A stretch of DNA of 64,000 nucleotides from Actinoplanes octamycinicus (GTDB lineage Bacteria; Actinomycetota; Actinomycetes; Mycobacteriales; Micromonosporaceae). How positions within the stretch are numbered: position 1 is the stretch's first letter; every line of letters starts with the position of its first letter. The stretch lies in NCBI RefSeq assembly GCF_014205225.1, contig NZ_JACHNB010000001.1, positions 9,219,501 through 9,283,500 of the forward strand, read 5' to 3'. This document shows positions 42,707 to 51,416 of the stretch, piece after piece. The notes below the pieces were generated by a model. That model saw nothing but the letters and a program-made list of their open reading frames with translations. It was not told the DNA's origin and did not search any database. The position numbers and the translations under genes were made by a program.

Positions 42707-43951
42707 TCAGGCGGCGTCGCGCTCGTCGCGCTGCTGCCCGGGAATGATGATCTCGCGGTGCCGGGCCGGCCGCCGCGCCGCCGGCAGTTGCGGCCCGACC
42801 CGCGCGGGCCAGATCCGCTGCGGGCGGTCGGCGAGTTTGGGCCGGTCACGCGGGATGAGCGTGCGGTCCGGCGGCACCCAGATCGGCAGCGGCGCGCTCG
42901 GCGGCCCCCACCAGACGATCGTGCCGTAGCCGCGGACCAGCGGCGGCTGCAGCGCCGGCCAGCGCGCTTCGAGCGGGATGGCCAGCCGCCACGCCTCCAT
43001 CGGCACCAGCGCGGTGACCGGGTGCCCGGCCGCTCCGGGCAGCACCGGCAGCGGCGGGGACGGCAGCGCGTGCGGCTCGGCGCCGGGCGGCAGCGCGAAC
43101 TCGCCGGCCGGCTCGGCCGCGGCCGCGGTCGTCGCCGGGGCGCTGGCCAGCACGATCGCGCAGGCCACGGTGATCAGCGCGGCGGCGAGGGCGACCGGCT
43201 CCCAGCCGGGCCGGACGGTGTCGCCGAGGATGGTCAGCGCGATCACCGACGGGGCGATCACCTCGCCGGTCCAGTGCACCGCGGTCACCCGGCCGACCTC
43301 GCCGCGCTGCAGGGCGTTCGCGTACATCACCATGCCGTTGGCGGCGAAGACCAGCAGCACGTAGGTCAGCGGCTCGCTGAAGATGGTGAGCAGCGCCGAG
43401 CCGACCGTGGTCATCTGGTCGTCGGGCAGGTGCAGGGCGCGCCCGCCGAGGGCCGCGGCGCCGACCGACAGACCGCCGATCGAGGCGATCAGCCCGGGTG
43501 AGCCGACCTTGGTGGCCGCCCAGCCGAGGATCAGCACGACCACCAGCGCCACGCAGAAGCCGAGCCGCAGCTCCAGCGAGGCCGCCACCACGGTCTGCTG
43601 GCCGGCCGAGAGGGCCAGCCCGGCCAGCGCGCAGATGGTGATCACGATCGCCACCACGTCGCGGGTGCGCAGCTTGGAGCCGAGGAACAGCCAGGCGGCG
43701 AACGCGGTGATCGCCAGCGAACCGGCCAGCACCGACTCGACCAGGTAGACCGCCAGCTCGCGGAGCGCGATCATCGAGCCGAACCAGGCGGTCATGTCCA
43801 GCGCGATGCCGACCAGGTAGAGCGGGTGGCCGAGGGTGGAGACCGCGCTGGTGCTGCGCCGGGCGCCGATCGCCTGGAGGATCGAGCCGGCCGCATAGCA
43901 GAGCGAGCCGAAGATGGCGATGCCCAGCGCGATCCAGCCACCGGCGGTCAT
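42707..43951 (-). CDS. DMT/EamA-like permease with long proline-rich tail
   Basis: A 414-residue protein. Residues 1-270 form about ten membrane helices with the drug/metabolite transporter rhythm (IALGIAIFGSLCYAAGSILQ, ESVLAGSLAITAFAAWLFLG, VHWTGEVIAPSVIALTILGD). Residues 275-414 are a soluble tail rich in Pro, Ala and Arg with WWGPPSAPLPIWVPPDRTLI. The tail is unusual for this family. Substrate unknown. It lies at the left edge of the second EPS locus and may belong to it, although 139 bp separate it from the sugar transferase gene. Confidence 0.78.
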   Translation of the reverse strand: MTAGGWIALGIAIFGSLCYAAGSILQAIGARRSTSAVSTLGHPLYLVGIALDMTAWFGSMIALRELAVYLVESVLAGSLAITAFAAWLFLGSKLRTRDVVAIVITICALAGLALSAGQQTVVAASLELRLGFCVALVVVLILGWAATKVGSPGLIASIGGLSVGAAALGGRALHLPDDQMTTVGSALLTIFSEPLTYVLLVFAANGMVMYANALQRGEVGRVTAVHWTGEVIAPSVIALTILGDTVRPGWEPVALAAALITVACAIVLASAPATTAAAAEPAGEFALPPGAEPHALPSPPLPVLPGAAGHPVTALVPMEAWRLAIPLEARWPALQPPLVRGYGTIVWWGPPSAPLPIWVPPDRTLIPRDRPKLADRPQRIWPARVGPQLPAARRPARHREIIIPGQQRDERDAA

Positions 43952-44090
43952 CGCGATCGACCGCCGTCACCGAGGGTGCAGGCCGCTCTCACGCTCCGAT
44001 CATATGGCCGGCCCTCGATTCGCGCGAGCCCCGGAAAAGGCCAACTGAGCTGCGCCGATGATCAAAACCAAGCCCGCTTGACGGTACGCC

Positions 44091-44750
44091 CTAAGCGGCG
44101 CGACGGAGATCCTGCGTGCTCTCCCCGGACGTCCGCTGCGCGGGAAGCGTCTCCACCAGCGCCGGCCGCTCCCCCCGGTGCGATCCCTGGAACGTCCGCC
44201 AGATGATTCTCAGGTCCAGCAGCGGCGACCAGTTGTCGATGTACCAGCGGTCCAGCACGAACCGTTCCGACCAGGGGATCGCGTCCCGCCCGTTGATCTG
44301 CGCCCAGCCGGTGATCCCGGGCCGCACCTCGAGCCGCCGGGCGTCCTGAGCCGAGTACTCGGCGACCTGCGGCAGCACGTCCGGGCGCGGCCCGACCAGG
44401 TTCATCTGCCCGCGCACCACGTTGATCAGCTGGGGCAGCTCGTCCAGGCTGGTGGCCCGCAGGATCCGGCCGCACCGGGTGATCCTCGGGTCGTCCGCCA
44501 GCAGGTCGTTCGGGTTGGCCATGCCGAGCCGGGCGCCGACCGCCAGGTTGTCGTGGATCATCGAGCGGAACTTCAGGATCCGGAACGTCCGGCCGCCCCG
44601 GCCGGCCCGGTCCTGGACGAAGAACACCCCTTTGCCGTCGGCGATCCGGATCCACAGGGCCACGCCCAGGAAGACCGGGGACAGCAGGATCAGCGCCACG
44701 GCGGCGACCAGTTGGTTGAGAACGTTCCAGATCGGGCGCAGGCGGTCCAC
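44091..44750 (-). CDS. Initiating sugar-phosphate transferase (undecaprenyl-phosphate, Bac_transf family)
   Basis: A 219-residue monotopic phosphoglycosyl transferase. One N-terminal membrane helix (LVAAVALILLSPVFLGVALW) is followed by the catalytic domain: LKFRSM, ATSLDELPQLINVVRGQM, NLVGPRP and ITGWAQINGRD. It loads the first sugar-1-phosphate onto undecaprenyl phosphate and so starts EPS repeat-unit assembly. It is the short (EpsL/PglC-like) form without the extra WcaJ helices. Twelve bases separate it from the dehydrogenase gene upstream. Confidence 0.92.
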   Translation of the reverse strand: MDRLRPIWNVLNQLVAAVALILLSPVFLGVALWIRIADGKGVFFVQDRAGRGGRTFRILKFRSMIHDNLAVGARLGMANPNDLLADDPRITRCGRILRATSLDELPQLINVVRGQMNLVGPRPDVLPQVAEYSAQDARRLEVRPGITGWAQINGRDAIPWSERFVLDRWYIDNWSPLLDLRIIWRTFQGSHRGERPALVETLPAQRTSGESTQDLRRAA

Positions 44751-44762
44751 GATTCCCCCAGC

Positions 44763-46019
44763 TCAGATCGATTCCACGGTGTCGCCGGTGAGGCGGTGAC
44801 GGGTGTCCAGGACGTAGCGGGCGTGCTCGACCACCAGGTCCAGGTCGAAGGCGTCGTGGTCGGCGAGCAGCACCACGGCGTCGGCGGCGGCGAGCAGTTC
44901 CGGGCTGAGCTGGACCCGGGTGATCCGCTGGTCGACCCGGGCGTCCTCGACCACGTGCGGGTCGGCGGCGAGCACCTCGGCACCCATCTCCAGCAGCAGC
45001 GTGGCGACCCGCCGGGCGGGCGACTCGCGGGCGTCGCCGCTGTTCTTCTTGTAGGCCAGGCCGAGCAGCAGCACGGTGGACCCGTTGACCGCCTTGCGGT
45101 GCTGGTTCAGGGCGGCGACCAGCCGGCGCACCACGTAGTCCGGCATGTGGTTGTTGATGTCGTTGGCCAGCTCGACGAAGCGGAAGCTCTGCCCGAGGGT
45201 CCGCTGCACCCGCCAGGACAGGTAGGACGGGTCGATCGGCAGGCAGTGCCCGCCGACCCCGGGACCGGGCACGAACCGCATGTAGCCGAACGGTTTCGTG
45301 GACGCCGCGTCGATCGCCTCCCAGACGTCGATGCCCAGGTCGTGCGCGTACACCGCGAGCTCGTTGACCAGCGCGATGTTGACGTGCCGGAAGGTGTTCT
45401 CGAGCAGCTTGGCCAGCTCGGCCACCTTCGGGTCGGAGACTTCGACGGTGGTCTCCACCACCGAGGCGTAGAAGGCGCGCACCCGTTCCAGGGAGGCCGG
45501 GTTGATCCCGGAGACCACCTTCGGCGTGGTGACCAGGTTCCACCGCGGGTTGCCCGGGTCGATCCGTTCCGGGCTGAAGCCGAGGAAGAAGTCCTCGCCG
45601 GCGATCAGCCCGGAGCCCTCCTCCAGCAGCGGCCCGACCAGCTCGGTGGTGGTGCCCGGATAGGTGGTCGACTCCAGGGCGACGGTCGCGCCCGGGCGCA
45701 GGTAGCGGGCCAGGGTGCGGGCCGAGTCCTCGATGTAGCGCAGGTCCGGGGTGCCGTCCCGGAGCGGGGTGGGCACCGCGATCACCGCGATGTCGAAGCC
45801 GGCGCAGGCCCGCGGGTCGGACGACGGCAGGAAGTGGCCGCCGGCCAGCACCGCCTGCAGCTGCGCCGAGCCGATGTCGTCGACGTAGGACTCGCCGGCG
45901 GCGAGCCGCTTGATCCGCTCGTCGTCGACGTCGAAGCCGACCACGGTGTGCCCGACCTCGGCGGCCCGGACGGCGAGGGGCAGGCCCACATAGCCCTGCC
46001 CGGCGACGACTACTCGCAT
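44763..46019 (-). CDS. Nucleotide-sugar dehydrogenase (UDP-HexNAc / UDP-glucose 6-dehydrogenase family)
   Basis: A 418-residue NAD enzyme that makes a uronic acid from a UDP-sugar by two oxidations. The Rossmann motif is VVAGQGYVGLPLAVRAA; the catalytic Cys is in PGVGGHCLPIDPSYLSW; FLGFSPERIDPGN and KLLENTFRHVNIALVNELA are typical of the WecC/WbpA group (UDP-ManNAc or UDP-GlcNAc dehydrogenases) rather than UDP-glucose enzymes. ATG 46019 has AGGAG upstream. The longer open frame to 48137 is a shadow of the next gene. Confidence 0.92.
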   Translation of the reverse strand: MRVVVAGQGYVGLPLAVRAAEVGHTVVGFDVDDERIKRLAAGESYVDDIGSAQLQAVLAGGHFLPSSDPRACAGFDIAVIAVPTPLRDGTPDLRYIEDSARTLARYLRPGATVALESTTYPGTTTELVGPLLEEGSGLIAGEDFFLGFSPERIDPGNPRWNLVTTPKVVSGINPASLERVRAFYASVVETTVEVSDPKVAELAKLLENTFRHVNIALVNELAVYAHDLGIDVWEAIDAASTKPFGYMRFVPGPGVGGHCLPIDPSYLSWRVQRTLGQSFRFVELANDINNHMPDYVVRRLVAALNQHRKAVNGSTVLLLGLAYKKNSGDARESPARRVATLLLEMGAEVLAADPHVVEDARVDQRITRVQLSPELLAAADAVVLLADHDAFDLDLVVEHARYVLDTRHRLTGDTVESI

Positions 46020-46069
46020 CGGTGCGCTCCTGTCCGTACGCGAAACCGGTCTTGATCGGGGTTTTCTGC

Positions 46070-48040
46070 TCATGGATGCCGGCCCAGGCGCATGGTGAAC
46101 TCGGCCTGGCGCTTGCCGTTGCGCCCGCCGGTGCGCGGAGCCGGGGCCGGCGCCGGGGTCTCGATCCGGCCGGGCAGCGCCGGGCTCTCGGCGAGCCAGC
46201 GCAGCACCGCGATCAGGTCGGCGCGCGGCGCGGCCGGGTCCATCAGCGAGAGCACCGCGCCGTCCAGCGGCGGCACCGGGGCCTGCGAGATCAACGGGTG
46301 GTTCGGCCGGTGGTCCGGTTCGGCCGGGCCGAGCAGCACCTCGGCCAGCTTCTCGCCGGGACGCAGTCCGGTGTAGACGATCGGCACGTGCCCGCCGGCG
46401 CTGTCCGCGATCCGCTTGGCCACGTCGGCGATCCGGACCGGCTCGCCCATGTCGAGGATCAGCACCTCGCCGTGGCTGTCCACCGCACCGGCCTGGATGA
46501 CCAGCCGGACGGCCTCCTGCACGGTCATGAAGTACCTGGTCACGTCGGGGTGGGTGACGGTGATCGGGCCGCCCGACTCGACCTGCGCGGCGAACGCGGT
46601 GAGCACCGAGCCGCGGCTGCCGAGCACGTTGCCGAACCGGACGCTGGTGTAGGTGCCGGGCGCCGCCGCGTCGGCGGCGGCGGTGAGCCGTTCGGTGATC
46701 CGCTTGGAGTAACCCAGCACGCTGCACGGGTCGGCGGCCTTGTCGGTGGAGATGTTCACCAGCCGGTCCACGTGGTGCCGGATCGCGGTCTGCAGGATCT
46801 GGTACGTGCCCAGGATGTTGGTCTTGAGCGCCTCGGACGGGTGCATCTCCAGCAGCGGCAGGTGCTTGAGCGCCGCGGCGTGGAAGACCACCTGCGGCTG
46901 GTGCTCGGCGAACACCTCGTCCAGGCGCTGCTGGTCGCGGATGTCGGCGACCACCAGGTTGCGGTCGTCGAGCATGCCCCGGCCGTCCAGGGACAACTGC
47001 ACCGCGTGCAGGCCGGACTCGTCGCGGTCCAGCATCACCAGGGTGGCCGGGTTGAACTGGGCGACCTGCCGGCACAGTTCCGAGCCGATCGAGCCGCCGG
47101 CCCCGGTGACCAGCACCCGGCGCCCGGCCAGGTAACCGGCGACCGCGGCCAGGTCGATGCTGATCTCCCGGCGGCCGAGCAGGTCGGCGTGACTGACCGG
47201 GCGGATGTCCTCGACCCGCACGGTCCGGCCGAACAGCTCGACCACCGGCGGGACCACCTTGACGTCCACGTTCAGCGGGGCGGCCAGGTCGGTGAGGCTG
47301 CGGACCAGGCCGGCGCCGGCGCTCGGGATGGCGATCAGCACGGCGTCGGCCCGGAACCGGCGGACCACCTCGGCCATCGCGTGCCGGTTGCCGGCCACCC
47401 GGACGCCCATGATCTGCAAGGTGCGCTTGGTCGGGTCGTCGTCGAGCAGGGCGACCGGCACGTACGGGCTGGCCGGGTCGCGCAGCATGGCCCGGATGAC
47501 CTGGGTGGCGCCCTCCCCGGCGCCCATCACCACGACCCGGGTGCCGGTCTCCGGGCTGGGTCGCAGCCGCTGGTCCTGCAGCAGGCGGACGGCGTACCGG
47601 ACGCCGGCCGCGAGGACCAGGCCGATCAGGCCGGCCGCGATGATCGCCGAGCGCGGCGCGAGCCGGCCCAGCGCGGTGTCCAGCGCGAAGACCACCGGGA
47701 TGGTGACCGCGGTGGTCTTGGCCAGGGCCAGGATCTCCTCGAAGCAGCCGTAGGACCAGCGGCCGGTGTAGAGACCGAACTGCACCCCGGCGACGGTCTG
47801 CACCAGCACGGCCACCGCGGTCAGCTCGATCAGGCCGGTGCCGTTGAGGTATGCCAGGTGCCCGTCGTAGCGGAGCAGGGTGGCGACGAGCAGGGCGGTC
47901 GCCAGGGCCAGCGCGTCGGCGCCGGCACGTGCCGCCCGGCCGGGCAGTGCCGCGCGGAACCACGGCGCTGCCCGGCCGGGCCAGTCTCCAAGGGATGCGT
48001 CCGTTGCTGGGTCGCCAGCAGCGGCTCGCCGTGTCTGCAT
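46070..48040 (-). CDS. CapD/WbpM-like membrane nucleotide-sugar 4,6-dehydratase or epimerase
   Basis: A 656-residue protein: four N-terminal membrane helices, a CoA-binding-like domain (VVVMGAGEGATQVIRAML) and a C-terminal extended SDR domain with VLVTGAGGSIGSELCRQ, FHAAALKHLPLLE and NISTDKAADPCSVLGYSKR. In WbpM-type dehydratases the SDR Tyr of YxxxK is Met; here it is Leu (LGYSK). The expected product is a 4-keto-6-deoxy-HexNAc nucleotide, the substrate for the DegT aminotransferase at 20.7 kb. Start ATG 48040 has GGGGG upstream; the frame is open to 48130. Confidence 0.88.
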   Translation of the reverse strand: MQTRRAAAGDPATDASLGDWPGRAAPWFRAALPGRAARAGADALALATALLVATLLRYDGHLAYLNGTGLIELTAVAVLVQTVAGVQFGLYTGRWSYGCFEEILALAKTTAVTIPVVFALDTALGRLAPRSAIIAAGLIGLVLAAGVRYAVRLLQDQRLRPSPETGTRVVVMGAGEGATQVIRAMLRDPASPYVPVALLDDDPTKRTLQIMGVRVAGNRHAMAEVVRRFRADAVLIAIPSAGAGLVRSLTDLAAPLNVDVKVVPPVVELFGRTVRVEDIRPVSHADLLGRREISIDLAAVAGYLAGRRVLVTGAGGSIGSELCRQVAQFNPATLVMLDRDESGLHAVQLSLDGRGMLDDRNLVVADIRDQQRLDEVFAEHQPQVVFHAAALKHLPLLEMHPSEALKTNILGTYQILQTAIRHHVDRLVNISTDKAADPCSVLGYSKRITERLTAAADAAAPGTYTSVRFGNVLGSRGSVLTAFAAQVESGGPITVTHPDVTRYFMTVQEAVRLVIQAGAVDSHGEVLILDMGEPVRIADVAKRIADSAGGHVPIVYTGLRPGEKLAEVLLGPAEPDHRPNHPLISQAPVPPLDGAVLSLMDPAAPRADLIAVLRWLAESPALPGRIETPAPAPAPRTGGRNGKRQAEFTMRLGRHP

Positions 48041-48196
48041 GGGATTCCCCCTCGTACGATGCCGGCGGCAAACCGGCCGCGGATCCTTGCTTCGGCGTAT
48101 TTTTTGAGGAGCCGGAAAATGGCGTTCCAAGATTCATTCAGGCCGCGCTCGGAACCATTCGTGGCATTCAGCGTTCCAGTCGCCGAGGAGCCATTA

Positions 48197-48234
48197 CAGT
48201 AGCAATTGTCATGGCCTACGCGAGAACTTCTCAT
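48197..48234 (-). promoter_or_regulatory. EPS promoter-region element, site B
   Basis: On the minus strand: TGA....T.CTCGCGT region (48233-48218) followed by TGACAATTGCTACTG (48211-48197). The 15-mer and the CTCGCGT stretch are identical to site A in the same spacing. It points towards the CapD-like gene, 157 bp ahead of its start. Confidence 0.65.
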
Positions 48235-48332
48235 GTTCCTCTATTTGTCCAGCACAGGCCCTCGATCGCCATTCCGGGGACACCATTCGGAGCCGTCGGC
48301 CCGGCCATTCGGTGGAGGATGTCATATCGACG

Positions 48333-48371
48333 GTGAATGATCCTCACCTTAGACATGACATCTGCGACTTC
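48333..48371 (+). promoter_or_regulatory. EPS promoter-region element, site C
   Basis: GTGAATGATCCTC (48333-48345) is identical to site A; after the same ten-base gap comes TGACATCTGCGACT, which matches site A in TGACA, TGC and ACT. It points towards the glycosyltransferase at 48451, about 80 bp ahead of the start. Confidence 0.62.
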
Positions 48372-48450
48372 CCCTTCCCCCGCTATTCCGGCACCGTTCT
48401 GGCAGGAGCCGTCGCAAGCGTTCTGTCGTCTATGCGACTGGGGGAACGAC

Positions 48451-49587
48451 ATGAGGGTGCTGCATGTGATCAGCACTGCGGCGGAGGGCAGCGCCGAGCA
48501 TCAGCTCCGGCTGCTGCTGCGCCGGTTGCCGCACGACAGCGAGGTGGTCACGCTCTCCCCGCCGGGCACCGAGGCCCGCGCCATCCGGGCCGGCGGGATC
48601 CCGGTGCACGAGCTGAGCACGGCCTGCGACCGGGACCTGGCGGCGATCCTCCGGTTGCGCCGGCTGATCCGCCGCGGCCGCTTCGACCTGGTGCACACGC
48701 ACCTCTACCGGGCCTGCGTGCAGGGCCGGATCGCGGCCCGGCTGGCCGGCGTGCCGCACATCGTCGCCACCGAGCACCACCTGGGCCGGGCCGGCGCCAC
48801 CCGGCTCGGGCCGCTCTACCTGGTCAGCGAGCGGCTCGGGCAGATGACCATCGCGGCCACCGCGGCGATCGCCGACCGGCTGCGCGGCTGGGGCGTGCCG
48901 GACCACCGGATCGCCACCATCCCGCGGGCGATCGATCCGGCCGAGTTCCGGTTCGACCCGGCGCTGCGGGCCGCGGCCCGGGCCCGGCTCGGCGTGGCCG
49001 ACCACGTCCCGGTGATCGGGGTGACCGGCCGGCTCACCCCGGCCAAACGCTTCGACCTGCTGATCCGGGCGGTCGCCGAGGTGCCCGGCGCGGTCCTGCT
49101 GCTGGTCGGCGACGGCCCGGCCCGGCCCGCCCTGGCCCAGCTCGCGATCATCGAGGGGGTGGCCGACCGGGTGCTGTTCGCCGGTGCCGTCCGGCACCCG
49201 CGGGAGATGCTCTGCGCGATGGACATCTTCGCCTGCCCGGACCGCAACACCTGGGGGCTGGCCGTGCTGGAGGCGATCGCCGCCGGGCTGCCCGCGGTTT
49301 ACGCCGCCTGCCCGCCGCTGGAGGAGCGCGCCGCCGGCCGGGCGCCGGTCCGGGCCACCCACCGGCTCTCCCCGCACGACCGGGAGTCGCTGCCCCGGAC
49401 GCTGCGCGCCGAGGTGCTCTGCCATCGGGAGCGGCGCGGCGTGCGGTTGCCGGCCCGCACGGCCGGATTACGGTACGACGCGGACCACCTGGCCGCCGCG
49501 GTCGGTCAGGTCTACGACCGGCTCACCCCGACCGCACCACTTCGCGGGTGTCCGTCACTGCGCGGCGGAGGCGTGCGGAACGCATGA
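48451..49587 (+). CDS. Glycosyltransferase family 4
   Basis: A 378-residue GT-B glycosyltransferase: MRVLHVISTAAEGSAEHQLR at the start, FDLVHTHLYRACVQGRIAARL, then IGVTGRLTPAKRFDLLIRAV and CPDRNTWGLAVLEAIAAGLP, containing the E-x7-E donor motif (here with Trp in place of the first Glu region). ATG 48451 has GGGGGA upstream; the frame is open to 48337 but that stretch carries promoter element C. It is divergent from the CapD-like operon and overlaps VanZ at its 3' end by 65 bp. Confidence 0.87.
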   Translation: MRVLHVISTAAEGSAEHQLRLLLRRLPHDSEVVTLSPPGTEARAIRAGGIPVHELSTACDRDLAAILRLRRLIRRGRFDLVHTHLYRACVQGRIAARLAGVPHIVATEHHLGRAGATRLGPLYLVSERLGQMTIAATAAIADRLRGWGVPDHRIATIPRAIDPAEFRFDPALRAAARARLGVADHVPVIGVTGRLTPAKRFDLLIRAVAEVPGAVLLLVGDGPARPALAQLAIIEGVADRVLFAGAVRHPREMLCAMDIFACPDRNTWGLAVLEAIAAGLPAVYAACPPLEERAAGRAPVRATHRLSPHDRESLPRTLRAEVLCHRERRGVRLPARTAGLRYDADHLAAAVGQVYDRLTPTAPLRGCPSLRGGGVRNA

Positions 49588-50083
49588 GCCGGTGCCAGGC
49601 GACGTAGCCGAAGATCGTGCCGATCGTGTTGGACAGCAGGTCGTTCACGTCGGTCCAGCGGTTGCCGTGCACGGTCAGGATCATCACCAGCTGGGTGACC
49701 TCGATGCACAGGCTGAGCAGGAAGCCGATCCGGACCACCCGCAGCCGGTTCACGATGCCGAAGTTGAGGTGTAGCAGCGCGGCCAGCGGCAGCGTCATCA
49801 TGGTGTTCAGCACGAAATCCCGGCGGCGCATGCTGAGCGTCGGGATCAGCAGGATGCGGTAGGTGTCCGGCGGGCCGGAGTCCGGGCCCCAGGCCAGATG
49901 CGCGGGGAGCATGGTGGCGCCGAGGACCGCGACCGCGTACCACGACAGGGCCCAGGCGGCGAGCAGACGCCGGGTGGTCAGCTGGCCCCGCCGGCGCAAC
50001 CACCACCAGGACAGAAGCATGAGAATGCCGCCCAGCGGCAGCAGCACCGGCAACGCCGGAATGTCGAACTGTTCAGCACGCAT
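49523..50083 (-). CDS. VanZ-family membrane protein
   Basis: A 186-residue protein with four or five membrane helices and the VanZ pattern: LGATMLPAHLAWG, DFVLNTMMTLPLAALLH, IGFLLSLCIEVTQLVMIL and NRWTDVNDLLSNTIGTIFGY. VanZ proteins are linked to teicoplanin tolerance and envelope glycan loci, but the mechanism is unknown. Its last 22 codons overlap the end of the glycosyltransferase gene on the other strand. Confidence 0.85.
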   Translation of the reverse strand: MRAEQFDIPALPVLLPLGGILMLLSWWWLRRRGQLTTRRLLAAWALSWYAVAVLGATMLPAHLAWGPDSGPPDTYRILLIPTLSMRRRDFVLNTMMTLPLAALLHLNFGIVNRLRVVRIGFLLSLCIEVTQLVMILTVHGNRWTDVNDLLSNTIGTIFGYVAWHRLMRSARLRRAVTDTREVVRSG

Positions 50084-50174
50084 CGCAACTCACGCTACGC
50101 GACCCGGCGCAGCCCCTCCGCATGATCCTCGTCGTATCGGCCCCGGCGCCGCGCCGCCGTCGCGCCATTTCCGC

Positions 50175-50780
50175 TCAGCGCAGCCAGCCCTCTTTGCGGG
50201 CGATCCGGATGGCGTCCAGCCGATTGCGCGCCCCGGTCTTGGCGATCACCGCGGAAAGGTAATTACGGACGGTGCCGCCGGACAGGTAAAGGCGGCCGGC
50301 GATCTCTTTCACCGACTCGCCCTCGGCGGCCAGCCCGAGCACCTCGAGCTCCCGGGTGCTCAGCCCGCGGTCGGTGTTCAGCGAGGCGGCCTGCAGCATC
50401 GGCGAGACCACCCGCTCGCCGGCCGCCAGCCGGCGCACGGTGTCCGCCAGCGAGGACGAGGCGGCGCTCTTGACCAGGAAGTTCAGCCCGCCGTTCCACC
50501 GGCGGGGCGGGAGCATGCCGCGCTTGGACGGGTCGCAGAGCAGCAGCATGGCGCAGGACGGGATGGCGGTGTGCAGCTCGTCGGCGATCGGCAGCACCTG
50601 GCTCACCATGTACTCCGTGTCGATCACGATGACCGCCGGCCACAACTGCGCGGCGCGCGGGGCGAGATCGGCGTTGATCGGCAGGGTGGTCACGTAGTGC
50701 ATGTCCGGTTCCGTCTCCAGGAACGTGCGCACCGGGACGCCGAAGTATCCCTCGTCTCTGACCACCACGATCCGGATCAT
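50175..50780 (-). CDS. LuxR/NarL-family response regulator
   Basis: A 201-residue regulator. The N-terminal receiver has RDEGYF (acidic pocket) and VIVIDTEYM with the likely phosphorylated Asp, but the usual conserved Lys region is changed (LNFLVKSAA). The C-terminal helix-turn-helix is LSTRELEVLGLAAEGESVKE, then IAGRLYLSGGTVRNYLSAVI. No histidine kinase is next to it, so it is an orphan. ATG 50780 is used; the frame is open to 50852. Lying next to the EPS genes, it could be the regulator that reads the shared promoter elements, but nothing proves this. Confidence 0.85.
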   Translation of the reverse strand: MIRIVVVRDEGYFGVPVRTFLETEPDMHYVTTLPINADLAPRAAQLWPAVIVIDTEYMVSQVLPIADELHTAIPSCAMLLLCDPSKRGMLPPRRWNGGLNFLVKSAASSSLADTVRRLAAGERVVSPMLQAASLNTDRGLSTRELEVLGLAAEGESVKEIAGRLYLSGGTVRNYLSAVIAKTGARNRLDAIRIARKEGWLR

Positions 50781-51416
50781 CACACCACCCTCGTCGACGG
50801 GCGCCGGGTCGCGACCCGGCGCCGAACCGTATGGAACGCTCGACGCACCCATTCTTAGACGACTCGCGGTCCATTCTGCGAGTGCGGCACAAGTCGATCC
50901 GATAAAGATCTCCAGGGGTACACCGTGGGGAGGTCAAAAGGGATTCGTGCCACCGCCGATGGGCGCGGCGCACCTACATAACGTAACCGTCCGGAACACC
51001 CAGCGCACGTTCTGTCGGCCGTTCGACGGAGTCAGGTCCACCGGATCAACGAATCCGGCAGCCGGAACAGGCGATTCACCCCGGAGTGCCCTACCCAGAC
51101 TGCCCATCAACGCTTACAAGTCGTGCTATTCCGGGCATCGATCGTCCGTTCCGGCCCGCCGAAATGTCACCGTGACTCAAGTCCGACAGAAAAATCACTC
51201 GAAAGATCGCGTCATCATGACCGTTTTCGATAACCGCATTGATCAATTCTCGCCCGCGTTTCCGGCTTCCCCCGCGACAGCGGCGATCCCGGCTTGGGGG
51301 TCGTGCAACCGGCCGCCCTCGACGCCCCGGCACGCCCCCATCCCCCCGCGGAGGAGATCCGGAGACGGCGAAGGCGCCCCCGGCCGGAGCCGGGAGCGCC
51401 TTCGCGGGTGGTGCGG
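50781..51416. other. Long intergenic region between two minus-strand genes
   Basis: 636 bp without a gene I can support. Base composition drops to near 50% GC around 51100-51250, unlike the rest of the window, and near 50980 (TACATAACGTAAC). These could hold promoters for the LuxR gene. A plus-strand ATG at 51217 opens a frame (MTVFDNRIDQFSPAFPA) but it has no ribosome binding site and runs into low complexity. Confidence 0.5.
51368..51405 (-). terminator. Hairpin terminator of the DHA2 exporter gene
   Basis: GCGAAGGCGC (51368-51377) pairs with GCGCCTTCGC (51396-51405), extended by CCGGC/GCCGG inside, 12 bp past the stop codon of the minus-strand exporter gene. Confidence 0.75.

Noticed and set aside
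44763..48137. An 1124-codon minus-strand open frame
   Set aside because: The upstream part is a shadow of the CapD-like gene; the real dehydrogenase starts at 46019 with a ribosome binding site.
50781..51416. A small peptide gene starting at 51217
   Set aside because: No ribosome binding site, no family, and the frame dissolves into low complexity.
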